Shown: positions 1-5,575 of the stretch, one piece after another
Layout: every line of letters begins with the position of its first letter
Position numbering within the stretch: the first letter of the stretch is position 1
NCBI GenBank assembly: GCA_937930625.1
Contig: CALHBW010000579.1
Coordinates: 1-9,012, forward strand
Source: an uncultured Saprospiraceae bacterium
Lineage (GTDB): Bacteria; Bacteroidota; Bacteroidia; Chitinophagales; Saprospiraceae
DNA length: 9,012 bases
Direction: 5' to 3'
The notes under the pieces: model-generated
What the model was told of the DNA's origin: nothing
Databases searched by the model: none
The model's input: the letters and a program-made list of their open reading frames with translations, nothing else
Program-made: the position numbers and the translations under genes

Positions 1-255
1 TGTTTAGAATTGCAGTTGACACTTTTATCCTCAAATTAAAATAATGTAAAATGTAAAATAATAAATGTAAAATGTAAAAGTTGTAGGACGCGAGTGGACG
101 CAAAGTGTTTCTATTTTATTGATTTTTAATTTTTTAAACAAAAAAAAACAAAAATGTATTGTGCACTTACTACAAGCACTTTTACATTTTACATTTATTA
201 TTTTACATTTTACATTTCAAAAAAGTGTCAACTACTTTTACAGCAAATTTAAACA
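1..255. repeat. Outer imperfect inverted repeat enclosing repeat A copy 1
   Basis: The 13 bases at 14-26 (AGTTGACACTTTT) are the exact reverse complement of 221-233. The outer ends 1-13 and 243-255 match as an inverted pair in 11 of 13 positions. The right arm has about nine extra bases between these two blocks, so the arms are not fully colinear. Repeat A (34-217) lies wholly inside, which suggests that repeat A inserted into, or was captured by, an older palindromic element. The left end coincides with the window edge, so the element may extend further left. No gene is seen in 1-357. Confidence 0.55.
34..217 (+). repeat. Dispersed repeat A, copy 1 (heptamer-armed palindromic element)
   Basis: Two arms, 43-80 and 179-216, form a perfect 38-bp inverted repeat. 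Each arm is built of seven-base units: ATGTAAA twice, ATAATAA once, ATGTAAA twice. Between the arms lies a non-palindromic core that starts with a GC-richer block (TTGTAGGACGCGAGTGGACG at 81-100) and continues as T- and A-runs. The same arms and core recur in opposite orientation at 5286-5698, so this is a dispersed element and not chance low complexity. It has no coding capacity and is probably a non-autonomous intergenic repeat. Its mobilising enzyme, if any, is not in the window. Confidence 0.8.
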
Positions 256-259
256 TGCC

Positions 260-284
260 AGATTATTTTCTTCGTCTTCCCTAA
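260..284. repeat. Solo end of repeat B
   Basis: These 25 bases match 4790-4814, the right arm of the palindrome at 4654-4812 plus two flanking bases, in 24 of 25 positions (AGATTATTTTCTTCG is the shared start). Only one arm is present, directly after the outer inverted repeat at 1-255. It is best read as a fragment of a second dispersed repeat family. Confidence 0.6.
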
Positions 285-323
285 AAATTACAGTAAGTTA
301 TTGATTATTAATTAGTAAAAAAA

Positions 324-356
324 CGAATAACGAGTCAACGAATAACGGGTTACGGC
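324..356 (+). repeat. ACGA-type 7-8 bp low-complexity array at the ATPase 3' end
   Basis: Units such as ACGAATA, ACGAGTCA and ACGGGTT follow one another at 7-8 bp spacing and stop one base before the ATPase stop codon (358-360). The motif is related to the arrays at 3449-3504 and 4003-4078. No terminator hairpin is seen downstream of the ATPase gene in this stretch. Confidence 0.55.
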
Positions 357-357
357 A

Positions 358-1800
358 TTAGGGTGTTTCAAACAAAGCCTCCAAATCCAATACTTTCTGC
401 ACCAAACCCAAACTGTGCTGATTATGCGCCAATCCGAAAGGTGCGATGAATGTCCACACCAACATTTTTTTATTTTTTGTAGTTTCTTGAAAAATAAAGC
501 CTTTATCGCGTACTGCTTCTGCGTATGATTTGGTCATTACAAAGGGTTTTTCGTGGAATTTTATTTCAAATAAATTAATGACTTTATCTTTTCTGTCTAA
601 TAATAAATCAATTTGTGCGCCCTTTTCCGTAGCTGTTCCTTTTTTGTGAAATGAAGACGAAATCGCATACACCCCTGCAATACTGAGTGCTTTTTTTATT
701 TGTGGTAAATGCTTGATACACAGGCTTTCGAAGGTATATCCACTCCAAGTCTTGTATGCCTGTGTTTGGCTCAAATGCTGCCAGGTATCATCGCCTTCGT
801 AAAGGTTATTTTCGATAAATTGGAGATAAAAAAGCGAATATTCGTCAGTCAGGCGGTGGAGTTTGCCCTTCTTTTTTTTACCGTAAGCCCTGTAAATCGA
901 AATGAAACCCGACTGCTGCAATTCATCCAAGACTTTGGTGAGTGTACCGCCGTTGCCCACGTCCGATGCAGCGATAATTTCGTCGCGGGTCATGCCTTGC
1001 CGCTTCGTAGCGAGTGCGCGTACCACCGACACATGATTGTCCGAATTCTCGAACAGCGCAGGGTATAATTTTCCAAATTCATCGTGCAACAAACCCGTTT
1101 CCGAAAAACAAATATTATTGATATTCTGAATGGCACTATCTCCCGCTTCTACTTCTTTGAGATAATGTGGAATACCACCCATTGCCATATAAATTTCGAC
1201 GATATGATAACGGGGCAGCCCAATATTTCTGCTGCGAAAATAATATTCCGTTTCGTGTAAAGTAAAGGGTTTCAGGTGAATACGTCGGGTGATGCGATTG
1301 TGTAAGCCACCTGTGTGATTGACTACTTTTTGCACCATCCATGAAGCCGCTGACCCGCATATCACGACTACAATATTCTCTCTGACTGCCCAACTATTCC
1401 AAAAAAAACTTAAACCTTGTATAAAATCTGTCTCACCTGCTGACAGCCACGGTAATTCATCAAGAAAGACCACATATTTTTCTTTGGATTCAATCTTTCC
1501 TAAATACCTAGTTAGCAGCATAAAGGCATCAAGCCAATCAATTGGTGTCTTAATAACTTCATCTTTATTTGCAAACTTGGAGAGTACATGGGCAAAATTT
1601 CTGAGCTGTCGTCCAACATCAGCATTTTGAATACCCGAAAGTTTGAATCTTATGTTTTCCCGGTAAACAGATTCAATCAAAAACGTCTTCCCTACCCTTC
1701 TGCGACCGATGACCGCCACCATCTCCGCCTCCCGCGAGTGCAAGGCTTTCATGAGTATTTTCTGTTCTTTTTCTCTACCGATTAATATTGTATTTTCCAT
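358..1800 (-). CDS. AAA-type ATPase with C-terminal PD-(D/E)XK-like (DUF234-type) domain
   Basis: A 480-residue cytoplasmic protein of the archaeal-type ATPase family (ATPase_2 followed by DUF234). Visible motifs are a Walker A loop GRRRVGKT at residues 32-39, a Walker B strand YVVFLDE at 109-115 and a sensor-1-like strand ending CGSAASWM near 144-155. A winged-helix-like middle part follows. Near the C-terminus, D398 in QIDLLLD and E412-x-K414 in FEIKF match the active-site pattern of PD-(D/E)XK nucleases. The length is typical for the family. The start is an ATG with no competing upstream start. It lies behind an unusual hairpin-rich leader (1801-2102) and 302 bp after dctM, so it is probably transcribed separately. 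The family is widespread in archaea and Bacteroidota, but its biological role is not established. A nuclease or DNA-processing role is inference from motifs only. No partner gene is adjacent. Confidence 0.9.
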   Translation of the reverse strand: MENTILIGREKEQKILMKALHSREAEMVAVIGRRRVGKTFLIESVYRENIRFKLSGIQNADVGRQLRNFAHVLSKFANKDEVIKTPIDWLDAFMLLTRYLGKIESKEKYVVFLDELPWLSAGETDFIQGLSFFWNSWAVRENIVVVICGSAASWMVQKVVNHTGGLHNRITRRIHLKPFTLHETEYYFRSRNIGLPRYHIVEIYMAMGGIPHYLKEVEAGDSAIQNINNICFSETGLLHDEFGKLYPALFENSDNHVSVVRALATKRQGMTRDEIIAASDVGNGGTLTKVLDELQQSGFISIYRAYGKKKKGKLHRLTDEYSLFYLQFIENNLYEGDDTWQHLSQTQAYKTWSGYTFESLCIKHLPQIKKALSIAGVYAISSSFHKKGTATEKGAQIDLLLDRKDKVINLFEIKFHEKPFVMTKSYAEAVRDKGFIFQETTKNKKMLVWTFIAPFGLAHNQHSLGLVQKVLDLEALFETP

Positions 1801-1821
1801 GTGGAATGTTGCAGTTTCCCC

Positions 1822-1860
1822 AATACTCGCCTTGCATTTTGGAAATGCAAGGCGAGTATT
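1822..1860. promoter_or_regulatory. Perfect 18-bp stem-loop upstream of the ATPase gene
   Basis: Bases 1822-1839 (AATACTCGCCTTGCATTT) pair perfectly with 1843-1860 around the three-base loop TGG. On the minus strand the hairpin ends 21 bases before the ATPase ATG. It would therefore sit in the 5' leader if transcription starts upstream. No T-run follows on either strand, so it does not look like a standard terminator. It could be a protein-binding palindrome, a translational control hairpin, or a REP-like element. Confidence 0.75.
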
Positions 1861-1862
1861 TG

Positions 1863-2055
1863 TAGCTGAATCTATGTTTTAAAACCTACTTTAAGCTATA
1901 AAATGATTTGATTTCAGCTTAATCTAAGTAAAAATACATAGATTCAGCTACGAAAACAAATTTTGTCAGCTTAATCTAAGTAAAAACAACAAGATTCAGC
2001 TACCAAAATATGTTTTTCCAGCTTAATCTATGTTTTAAAACCCACTTTCAGCTAC
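1863..2055. repeat. Four-unit hairpin array with exact 52-bp period
   Basis: Four 36-37 bp units start at 1863, 1915, 1967 and 2019, exactly 52 bp apart. They are separated by 15-16 bp A/T-rich spacers that differ in sequence. Each unit is a dyad bordered by AGCT, with units 2 and 3 pairing AATCT with AGATT across a loop. Units 2 and 3 differ at 4 positions; units 1 and 4 differ at 4 positions and share a central GTTTTAAAAC palindrome. Units 2-4 carry a T/C mismatch after AGCT, while unit 1 carries G/A. This indicates that unit 1 is inverted relative to the others. The array fills the gap between dctM and the ATPase leader. It is not a CRISPR: the units are too divergent and the spacers too short. 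Confidence 0.8.
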
Positions 2056-2063
2056 GACAAAAT

Positions 2064-2101
2064 CGTCCACTATCAAACAAGGCGTCCGTCCACCGTCAAC
2101 C
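2064..2101 (+). repeat. CGTCCAC-type low-complexity stretch at the dctM 3' end
   Basis: CGTCCAC occurs at 2064-2070 and 2087-2093, the latter followed directly by CGTCAAC (2094-2100). The stretch ends two bases before the dctM stop codon. It resembles the other 7-8 bp arrays in the window in position and style, although it is short and imperfect. Confidence 0.4.
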
Positions 2102-2102
2102 T

Positions 2103-3446
2103 TTAGAATATATAAATAATTTCAGGAAAGAGAATCACCACCGCAATCATAATAATTTGAATGATAATAAAGGGAATAATACCACGATACAAATGCTGCG
2201 TAGTGACTTCGGGGGGTGCGACTCCCTTCAAATAGAAGAGCGAAAAGCCGAAAGGTGGTGTCAGGAAAGAAGTTTGCAAATTGAGTGCCATCAGGATGCC
2301 AACCCAAAGCATATCTACTTCATATACATTAAATATTGGTGTAATGATAGGTACAAATATGAAGATAATTTCGATGAAATCAATAAAAAATCCCGCAACG
2401 AAAATCAAGACCATCACGATAGTTAGGAAAACCATCGGAGATAGATTAGCATTTTGAATGAGTTCGATGAGATAATCGTCTCCGCCTAATGTCCTGAAAA
2501 CCAGTGTGAAAGTCGTCGCGCCCAATAATATCCAAAAGACCATTGCGGTCAATTGCATCGTTTGTCGCATGACTTGATTAAGGATATCGAGGTTAAATTT
2601 CCTTTCTAATACCGTCAACAAAGTCGCACCCATCGCTCCTACCGCAGCCGCTTCTGTAGGCGAAGCAATCCCCGCGAATATAGACCCCAAAACCGCTACA
2701 ATCAATAAAAGCGGTAGAAAAAAGGCTTTAAAAACGCGCAAAGCAAAGCCCTTACCACGCATCGCTTTCACTTCTTCTTCCGGTATCGGCGGCGCCCATG
2801 TAGGACGCAAATTACTGATGACCAAAATGTAAATAATATATCCAACAACCAATAAAAATCCGGGCAAAAATGCTGCTTTGAACATTGACCCGACATCTAC
2901 TTGCGCTGCACCACGCGAACTCGCCCCTATCTGGTCTGCCAATAAAATCAAAACCACAGAAGGCGGTATAATCTGCCCCAAAGTTCCCGATGAAGCGATA
3001 ACGCCCGTTGCCAATTCAGGTTTGTAACCACGCTTGAGCATTACGGGCAAACTAAGCACGCCCATTGTCACCACCGTAGCTCCCACGATACCCGTCGAAG
3101 CCGCCAATAATGCCCCGACTATCACCACCGAAATCGCCAAACCGCCACGCAAACTCCCAAAAAGGTTCGCCATCGTCTCCAAAAGACTTTCCGCCAAACC
3201 CGATTTTTCCAGCATAATACCCATGTAAATAAACAAAGGCACTGCCATGAGCATCGTCGTATTAATCGTCCCCATGAAGCGCGAAGGCAGCAAGTTGAAA
3301 TCGCGCATACTAATCACTTCCGGTGCAAACATCATCACCACCAATGCAAACACCACAGATACACCACCCAATGTAAAAGCCACCGGATAACCTTTGAGTA
3401 TCAGGGCAAAAATGATGAAGAAAAGTATTAATGCTAAAAATCCCAT
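2103..3446 (-). CDS. dctM: TRAP transporter large permease subunit (DctM family)
   Basis: A 447-residue inner-membrane protein with around a dozen hydrophobic segments, the normal size for the large TRAP subunit. It uses an ion gradient to import a substrate delivered by a periplasmic binding protein. Family motifs include GTLGQIIPPSVV, GIASPTEAAAVG and LTPPFGFSLFYL. The last two resemble the FcbT3-like subgroup (TRAP-type mannitol/chloroaromatic, COG4664), as I recall it. I chose ATG 3446 (MGFLALILFF). A longer frame to 3572 would add 42 residues translated from repeat DNA and from the overlapping end of dctQ. It follows dctQ by 58 bp, a gap filled by an octamer array, in an apparent operon led by an ArsR-type regulator. 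The partner binding protein is not in the window, so the substrate cannot be read. An organic or 2-oxo acid is only a guess from the family. Confidence 0.92.
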   Translation of the reverse strand: MGFLALILFFIIFALILKGYPVAFTLGGVSVVFALVVMMFAPEVISMRDFNLLPSRFMGTINTTMLMAVPLFIYMGIMLEKSGLAESLLETMANLFGSLRGGLAISVVIVGALLAASTGIVGATVVTMGVLSLPVMLKRGYKPELATGVIASSGTLGQIIPPSVVLILLADQIGASSRGAAQVDVGSMFKAAFLPGFLLVVGYIIYILVISNLRPTWAPPIPEEEVKAMRGKGFALRVFKAFFLPLLLIVAVLGSIFAGIASPTEAAAVGAMGATLLTVLERKFNLDILNQVMRQTMQLTAMVFWILLGATTFTLVFRTLGGDDYLIELIQNANLSPMVFLTIVMVLIFVAGFFIDFIEIIFIFVPIITPIFNVYEVDMLWVGILMALNLQTSFLTPPFGFSLFYLKGVAPPEVTTQHLYRGIIPFIIIQIIMIAVVILFPEIIYIF

Positions 3447-3448
3447 TG

Positions 3449-3504
3449 GACGAGTTGATGAGTTGATGAGTTGATGAATTGTCGAATGAACGAGTTTGAT
3501 GAAT
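3449..3504 (+). repeat. GAYGARTT octamer array between dctQ and dctM
   Basis: Seven consecutive eight-base units run from 3449 to 3504, including GACGAGTT, GATGAGTT twice and GATGAATT. They begin just upstream of the dctM start (3446) and end exactly at the dctQ stop codon (3505-3507). The unit sequence resembles the array at 4003-4078 but lies in the opposite orientation. Because it occupies the whole intergenic gap, it would be transcribed within the TRAP operon mRNA. Confidence 0.75.
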
Positions 3505-4002
3505 TTACGATTTACGAAGGGTTTGGATGGAGTGGATGATGGAGGCAATGCCCTGTATGAGAAGGAAAACAAAGCCCAAGACCATACAAAATTTGAGTAT
3601 ATACAGTGCAGGCAAACCGCCTGCCTGCCCCGAACTTTCGCCCATTCTAAAGGAAGTCATCGCGTATTTCCAACAAGCCATAATCGACACCACACACCAG
3701 GGTAATAAGAATAATAATCCACCGATTAGATTCACTTTTGCTTTGCCTCGCTCCTGCCATTTAGCATAAAAAAGGTCAACACGTACATGCTTGTCGTGCT
3801 TGAAAGCATAACCTGAACCAAATAAAAATGTCAGCGCAAATAAATAAATCTCCAACTCAATCATCCATATGAATGATGTCCCCAAAGCATAGCGCATAAA
3901 TACATCTACGCATATTATCCACACCATCAATGATGTACACCAAGCAAATATTCGCCCGATGTTTTCATTAATTATCTCAAAAATATTTTTAATTGCGTTC
4001 AT
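3505..4002 (-). CDS. dctQ: TRAP transporter small permease subunit (DctQ family)
   Basis: A 165-residue inner-membrane protein with four hydrophobic segments, typical of the small TRAP subunit that pairs with DctM. The segment after the second helix contains HDKHVRVDLFY, the H-x-RVD signature expected in DctQ proteins. ATG 4002 (MNAIKNIFEI) is preferred. The frame can be extended to a TTG at 4026, but those eight residues come from the octamer repeat lying upstream. It sits 67 bp after the regulator and 58 bp before dctM on the same strand, so the three genes are probably co-transcribed. Family placement is secure; the closer FcbT2-like subgroup assignment is inference from the DctM partner. 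Confidence 0.9.
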   Translation of the reverse strand: MNAIKNIFEIINENIGRIFAWCTSLMVWIICVDVFMRYALGTSFIWMIELEIYLFALTFLFGSGYAFKHDKHVRVDLFYAKWQERGKAKVNLIGGLLFLLPWCVVSIMACWKYAMTSFRMGESSGQAGGLPALYILKFCMVLGFVFLLIQGIASIIHSIQTLRKS

Positions 4003-4078
4003 GTTCGTGTATTCGTTATTCGTCAATTCGTTATTCGTGTACTCGTCAATTCGTCAACCCATCAACTCGTCAATTCGC
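4003..4078 (-). repeat. GACGARTT octamer array between the regulator and dctQ
   Basis: Read on the minus strand, units such as GACGAATT, GACGAGTT and GATGGGTT follow at 8-bp, sometimes 7-bp, spacing right up to the dctQ ATG. The array overlaps the last codons of the regulator and supplies its TGA stop codon (4070-4072). The final residues Leu-Ala-Asn of the regulator therefore derive from repeat sequence. The orientation is opposite to the array at 3449-3504. Confidence 0.75.
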
Positions 4079-4357
4079 CAACACAATTTTAACAACTTCT
4101 TGATATGCCGGATTAGCAAGTGAGTAAAAAGAATTTTTACCCTCTCGGCTGACTTTCACAATCTTTTTGCCTTTGAGTATGCGTAAATGATGCGAGGCAA
4201 TCGCTTGTTCTATCTTGAGTGCTTCGTGAATCTGAGTCACCGAGCACTTTTCCTCTTTACTCAAAAGGTCGATAATCGTAATACGAATCGGATGAGCGAT
4301 AGCCCGCAGGGTTTCCGTGGCATCCTCCAATTGCTCTATATCAAAACGGCTGTTCAT
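4070..4357 (-). CDS. ArsR-family winged-helix transcriptional regulator
   Basis: A 95-residue DNA-binding protein, the usual size for the family. A helical N-terminus containing RAIAHPIRITIIDLLS is followed by the helix-turn-helix (VTQIHEALKIEQAIASHHLR) and a wing with REGKNSFYSLANP. The classical metal-binding CxC of ArsR/SmtB sensors is absent. Only a single Cys (KCSVT) precedes the helix-turn-helix, so metal sensing is doubtful and the ligand is unknown. ATG 4357 (MNSRFDIEQL) is chosen; the frame can be extended by two codons to a TTG. A Bacteroidota-type promoter lies at 4383-4411, with palindromes just upstream that could be its operator. As first gene of an operon with dctQ and dctM, it most likely represses its own operon in response to the transported compound or a related signal, which is inference. 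Confidence 0.9.
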   Translation of the reverse strand: MNSRFDIEQLEDATETLRAIAHPIRITIIDLLSKEEKCSVTQIHEALKIEQAIASHHLRILKGKKIVKVSREGKNSFYSLANPAYQEVVKIVLAN

Positions 4358-4382
4358 ACTCAATCAAATGTTTTTGTTTGTG

Positions 4383-4411
4383 CAAATATAATAAAGAAAG
4401 TATAAGCGCAA
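4383..4411 (-). promoter_or_regulatory. Bacteroidota-type promoter of the regulator-TRAP operon
   Basis: On the minus strand TTG (4411-4409) is followed by an 18-base spacer and TATATTTG (4390-4383), matching the phylum's -33 TTG and -7 TANNTTTG elements. The -7 box ends 25 bases before the regulator's ATG at 4357, leaving a short A/T-rich leader. This is the best promoter match in the window. Confidence 0.7.
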
Positions 4412-4420
4412 GTATCAATA

Positions 4421-4526
4421 GAACGTGGCATGATATTTTTGCCACGTTCCAATACAATTTCGGGTATAGGAACGTCAAAATTTCACCTTCGCAACAAGCC
4501 ACTAAATTTTACGTTCAATAGTACGT
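4421..4526. promoter_or_regulatory. Cluster of GAACGT/ACGTTC palindromes, candidate operator
   Basis: GAACGTGGCA (4421-4430) pairs perfectly with 4440-4449 around a nine-base loop. A second dyad pairs 4470-4483 (GAACGTCAAAATTT) with 4504-4516, with one extra base. ACGTTCC at 4444-4450 can alternatively pair with GGAACGT at 4469-4475, so the folds are mutually exclusive. A direct repeat, CAATAGAACGT at 4416-4426 and CAATAGTACGT at 4516-4526, lies exactly 100 bp apart. The first dyad begins ten bases upstream of the -33 element of the regulator's promoter, a position suited to an operator. No gene is seen in 4358-4841. Confidence 0.5.
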
Positions 4527-4653
4527 CAAAAATGTACGCTCTATGACGCTACCTTAAAATTAAATTAATTTTTTGTGCAAAACATTTGAATGTCGATAAT
4601 CATTCACCTTATTTTTTATACTTTTGACAAAAATTAGAGGCAGAAGGATAATA

Positions 4654-4812
4654 AGGGAACACGAAAAAAATAATCTACCCGTCTGAATTGTTCTTTTTCT
4701 TATATGTTTCACTAAATTCTCCTTAAATACAGGGAGTATTCGCGTCAAATTTAGCCAAACATATAAAAAATAACGGCTTCATTTGGGGTAGATTATTTTC
4801 TTCGTGTTCCCT
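4654..4812. repeat. Repeat B: 159-bp colinear palindrome (MITE-like)
   Basis: Outer arms 4654-4680 and 4786-4812 match as inverted repeats in 26 of 27 positions (AGGGAACACG at the outer end). Inner arms 4700-4718 and 4748-4766 match in 17 of 19. A small central stem AATAC/GTATT (4726-4730, 4736-4740) shares the same centre of symmetry, 4733. TAA flanks both ends if GGGAAC is taken as the terminus, a possible but weak 3-bp target duplication. One arm recurs alone at 260-284, so this is a dispersed element. It lies 29 bp before the HAD gene and has no credible coding capacity. Confidence 0.75.
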
Positions 4813-4841
4813 AACCCTGCCATCTCTCAATCACTATACAA

Positions 4842-5270
4842 ATGGATATAAATAAAGAATTAAAAGAAACTTTCAACGAAAAAGGGGAAAAGATAAGTCC
4901 TGTTTTGCCCGAAGGCACCAAAAATTATCTTATTGATATTGACGGAACGGTCTGCGATGATGTACCCAACGAAGAGCCGGAGCGCATGGGTACAGTAGAA
5001 CCTTATCCCGACGCACTCGAAATCCTCAATAAATGGTATGATGAAGGACACATTATCTTCTTTTTCACCTCTCGTACAGAGGCACACCGCGCTATCACCG
5101 AAGAATGGCTCAACAAACATGGCTTCAAATATCACGGCATGTTGATGGGCAAACCACGTGGCGGTAACTATCATTGGATAGACAATCATATGGTACGCGC
5201 AACAAGATTCAAAGGAAAATTTACAGACTTAGTGGTCAAACAAAAATCTATCGAAGTCTTTAAAGGATAA
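4842..5270 (+). CDS. Small HAD-superfamily phosphatase-like protein
   Basis: A 142-residue soluble protein. HAD motif I is D32-I-D34-G-T (YLIDIDGTVCDD) and motif II is FFFTSR with T76 or S77. Motif III is K104 in MGKPRGGN and motif IV is D114 in HWIDN. The full set of catalytic residues suggests an active Mg-dependent phosphohydrolase, substrate unknown. No large cap domain is present. From memory, closely similar short proteins in Bacteroidota are often labelled phosphoheptose isomerase, which the HAD motifs do not support. The start is the first ATG after repeat B. Both flanks are repeat DNA, and the gene seems to stand alone. Its likely terminator lies 475 bp downstream, displaced by repeat insertions. 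Confidence 0.85.
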   Translation: MDINKELKETFNEKGEKISPVLPEGTKNYLIDIDGTVCDDVPNEEPERMGTVEPYPDALEILNKWYDEGHIIFFFTSRTEAHRAITEEWLNKHGFKYHGMLMGKPRGGNYHWIDNHMVRATRFKGKFTDLVVKQKSIEVFKG

Positions 5271-5349
5271 AATTTATCGAAAATCAAAATGTAAAATAAT
5301 AAATGTAAAATGTAAAAGTACTTGTAGTACGCGGGGTATTGTGTTTGTA

Positions 5350-5575
5350 CATACTACTATACATGAACCTAAAACCAGTACGTCATTCTGAATTTATTTC
5401 AGAATCTCCCAAGCCACAAGCACGATGTTGAATGTGAACTAAAAAAATATATTTCACTCAAAAACAACAAGTTATACGCTTTGTACAGCATGGGTTCTCC
5501 GTCGTTCGGGAGATACTGAAATAAATTCAGTATGACGGTTGCTTTTTGATTTTTTACCTCATGTATAGTAGTATG
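5350..5575. mobile_element. 226-bp MITE with 17-bp TIRs and 9-bp target duplication
   Basis: Perfect 17-bp terminal inverted repeats lie at 5350-5366 (CATACTACTATACATGA) and 5559-5575. They are flanked by perfect 9-bp direct repeats GTGTTTGTA at 5341-5349 and 5576-5584. The uninterrupted copy of the host repeat at 34-217 serves as an approximate empty site. Inside are two inverted 30-bp arms (5381-5410 and 5508-5537). There is no transposase, so this is a non-autonomous element that would need one in trans. The 9-bp duplication suggests a DDE-type transposase, but the IS family cannot be assigned from this window. Confidence 0.85.
5381..5537. repeat. Paired REP-like hairpins inside the MITE
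   Basis: The arms 5381-5410 and 5508-5537 are inverted copies differing at two positions. Each arm is itself a hairpin: ATTCTGAA with TTCAGAAT on the left, ATACTGAA with TTCAGTAT on the right, each around a five-base loop. The two differing bases are partners in the stem, so pairing is kept in both arms. The CGTCATTCTGAATTTATTTC type of sequence is one I recall as common between genes in Bacteroidota; that is memory, not a search. Confidence 0.65.

Noticed and set aside
119..304. 61-residue plus-strand reading frame
   Set aside because: It lies inside repeat A and its flanks, starts with a non-ATG codon and has no recognisable protein features.
709..1068. 119-residue plus-strand reading frame
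   Set aside because: It is antisense to the ATPase gene and has no domain features.
1863..2055. CRISPR array
   Set aside because: Units differ at several positions, one is inverted, spacers are only 15-16 bp and A/T-rich, and no cas gene is present.
2010..2426. 138-residue plus-strand reading frame
   Set aside because: It is antisense to the well-supported dctM gene and its translation is low-complexity.
3447..3572. N-terminal extension of DctM by 42 residues
   Set aside because: The extension is polar, translates the octamer repeat and overlaps the dctQ coding end; the protein from ATG 3446 already has normal length and a hydrophobic first helix.
4003..4026. TTG start giving DctQ eight extra residues
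   Set aside because: The extra codons are repeat sequence, and an ATG follows at a position fitting the family.
4560..4748. 62-residue minus-strand reading frame
   Set aside because: It starts with TTG and lies across the palindrome at 4654-4812; composition looks like translated repeat DNA.
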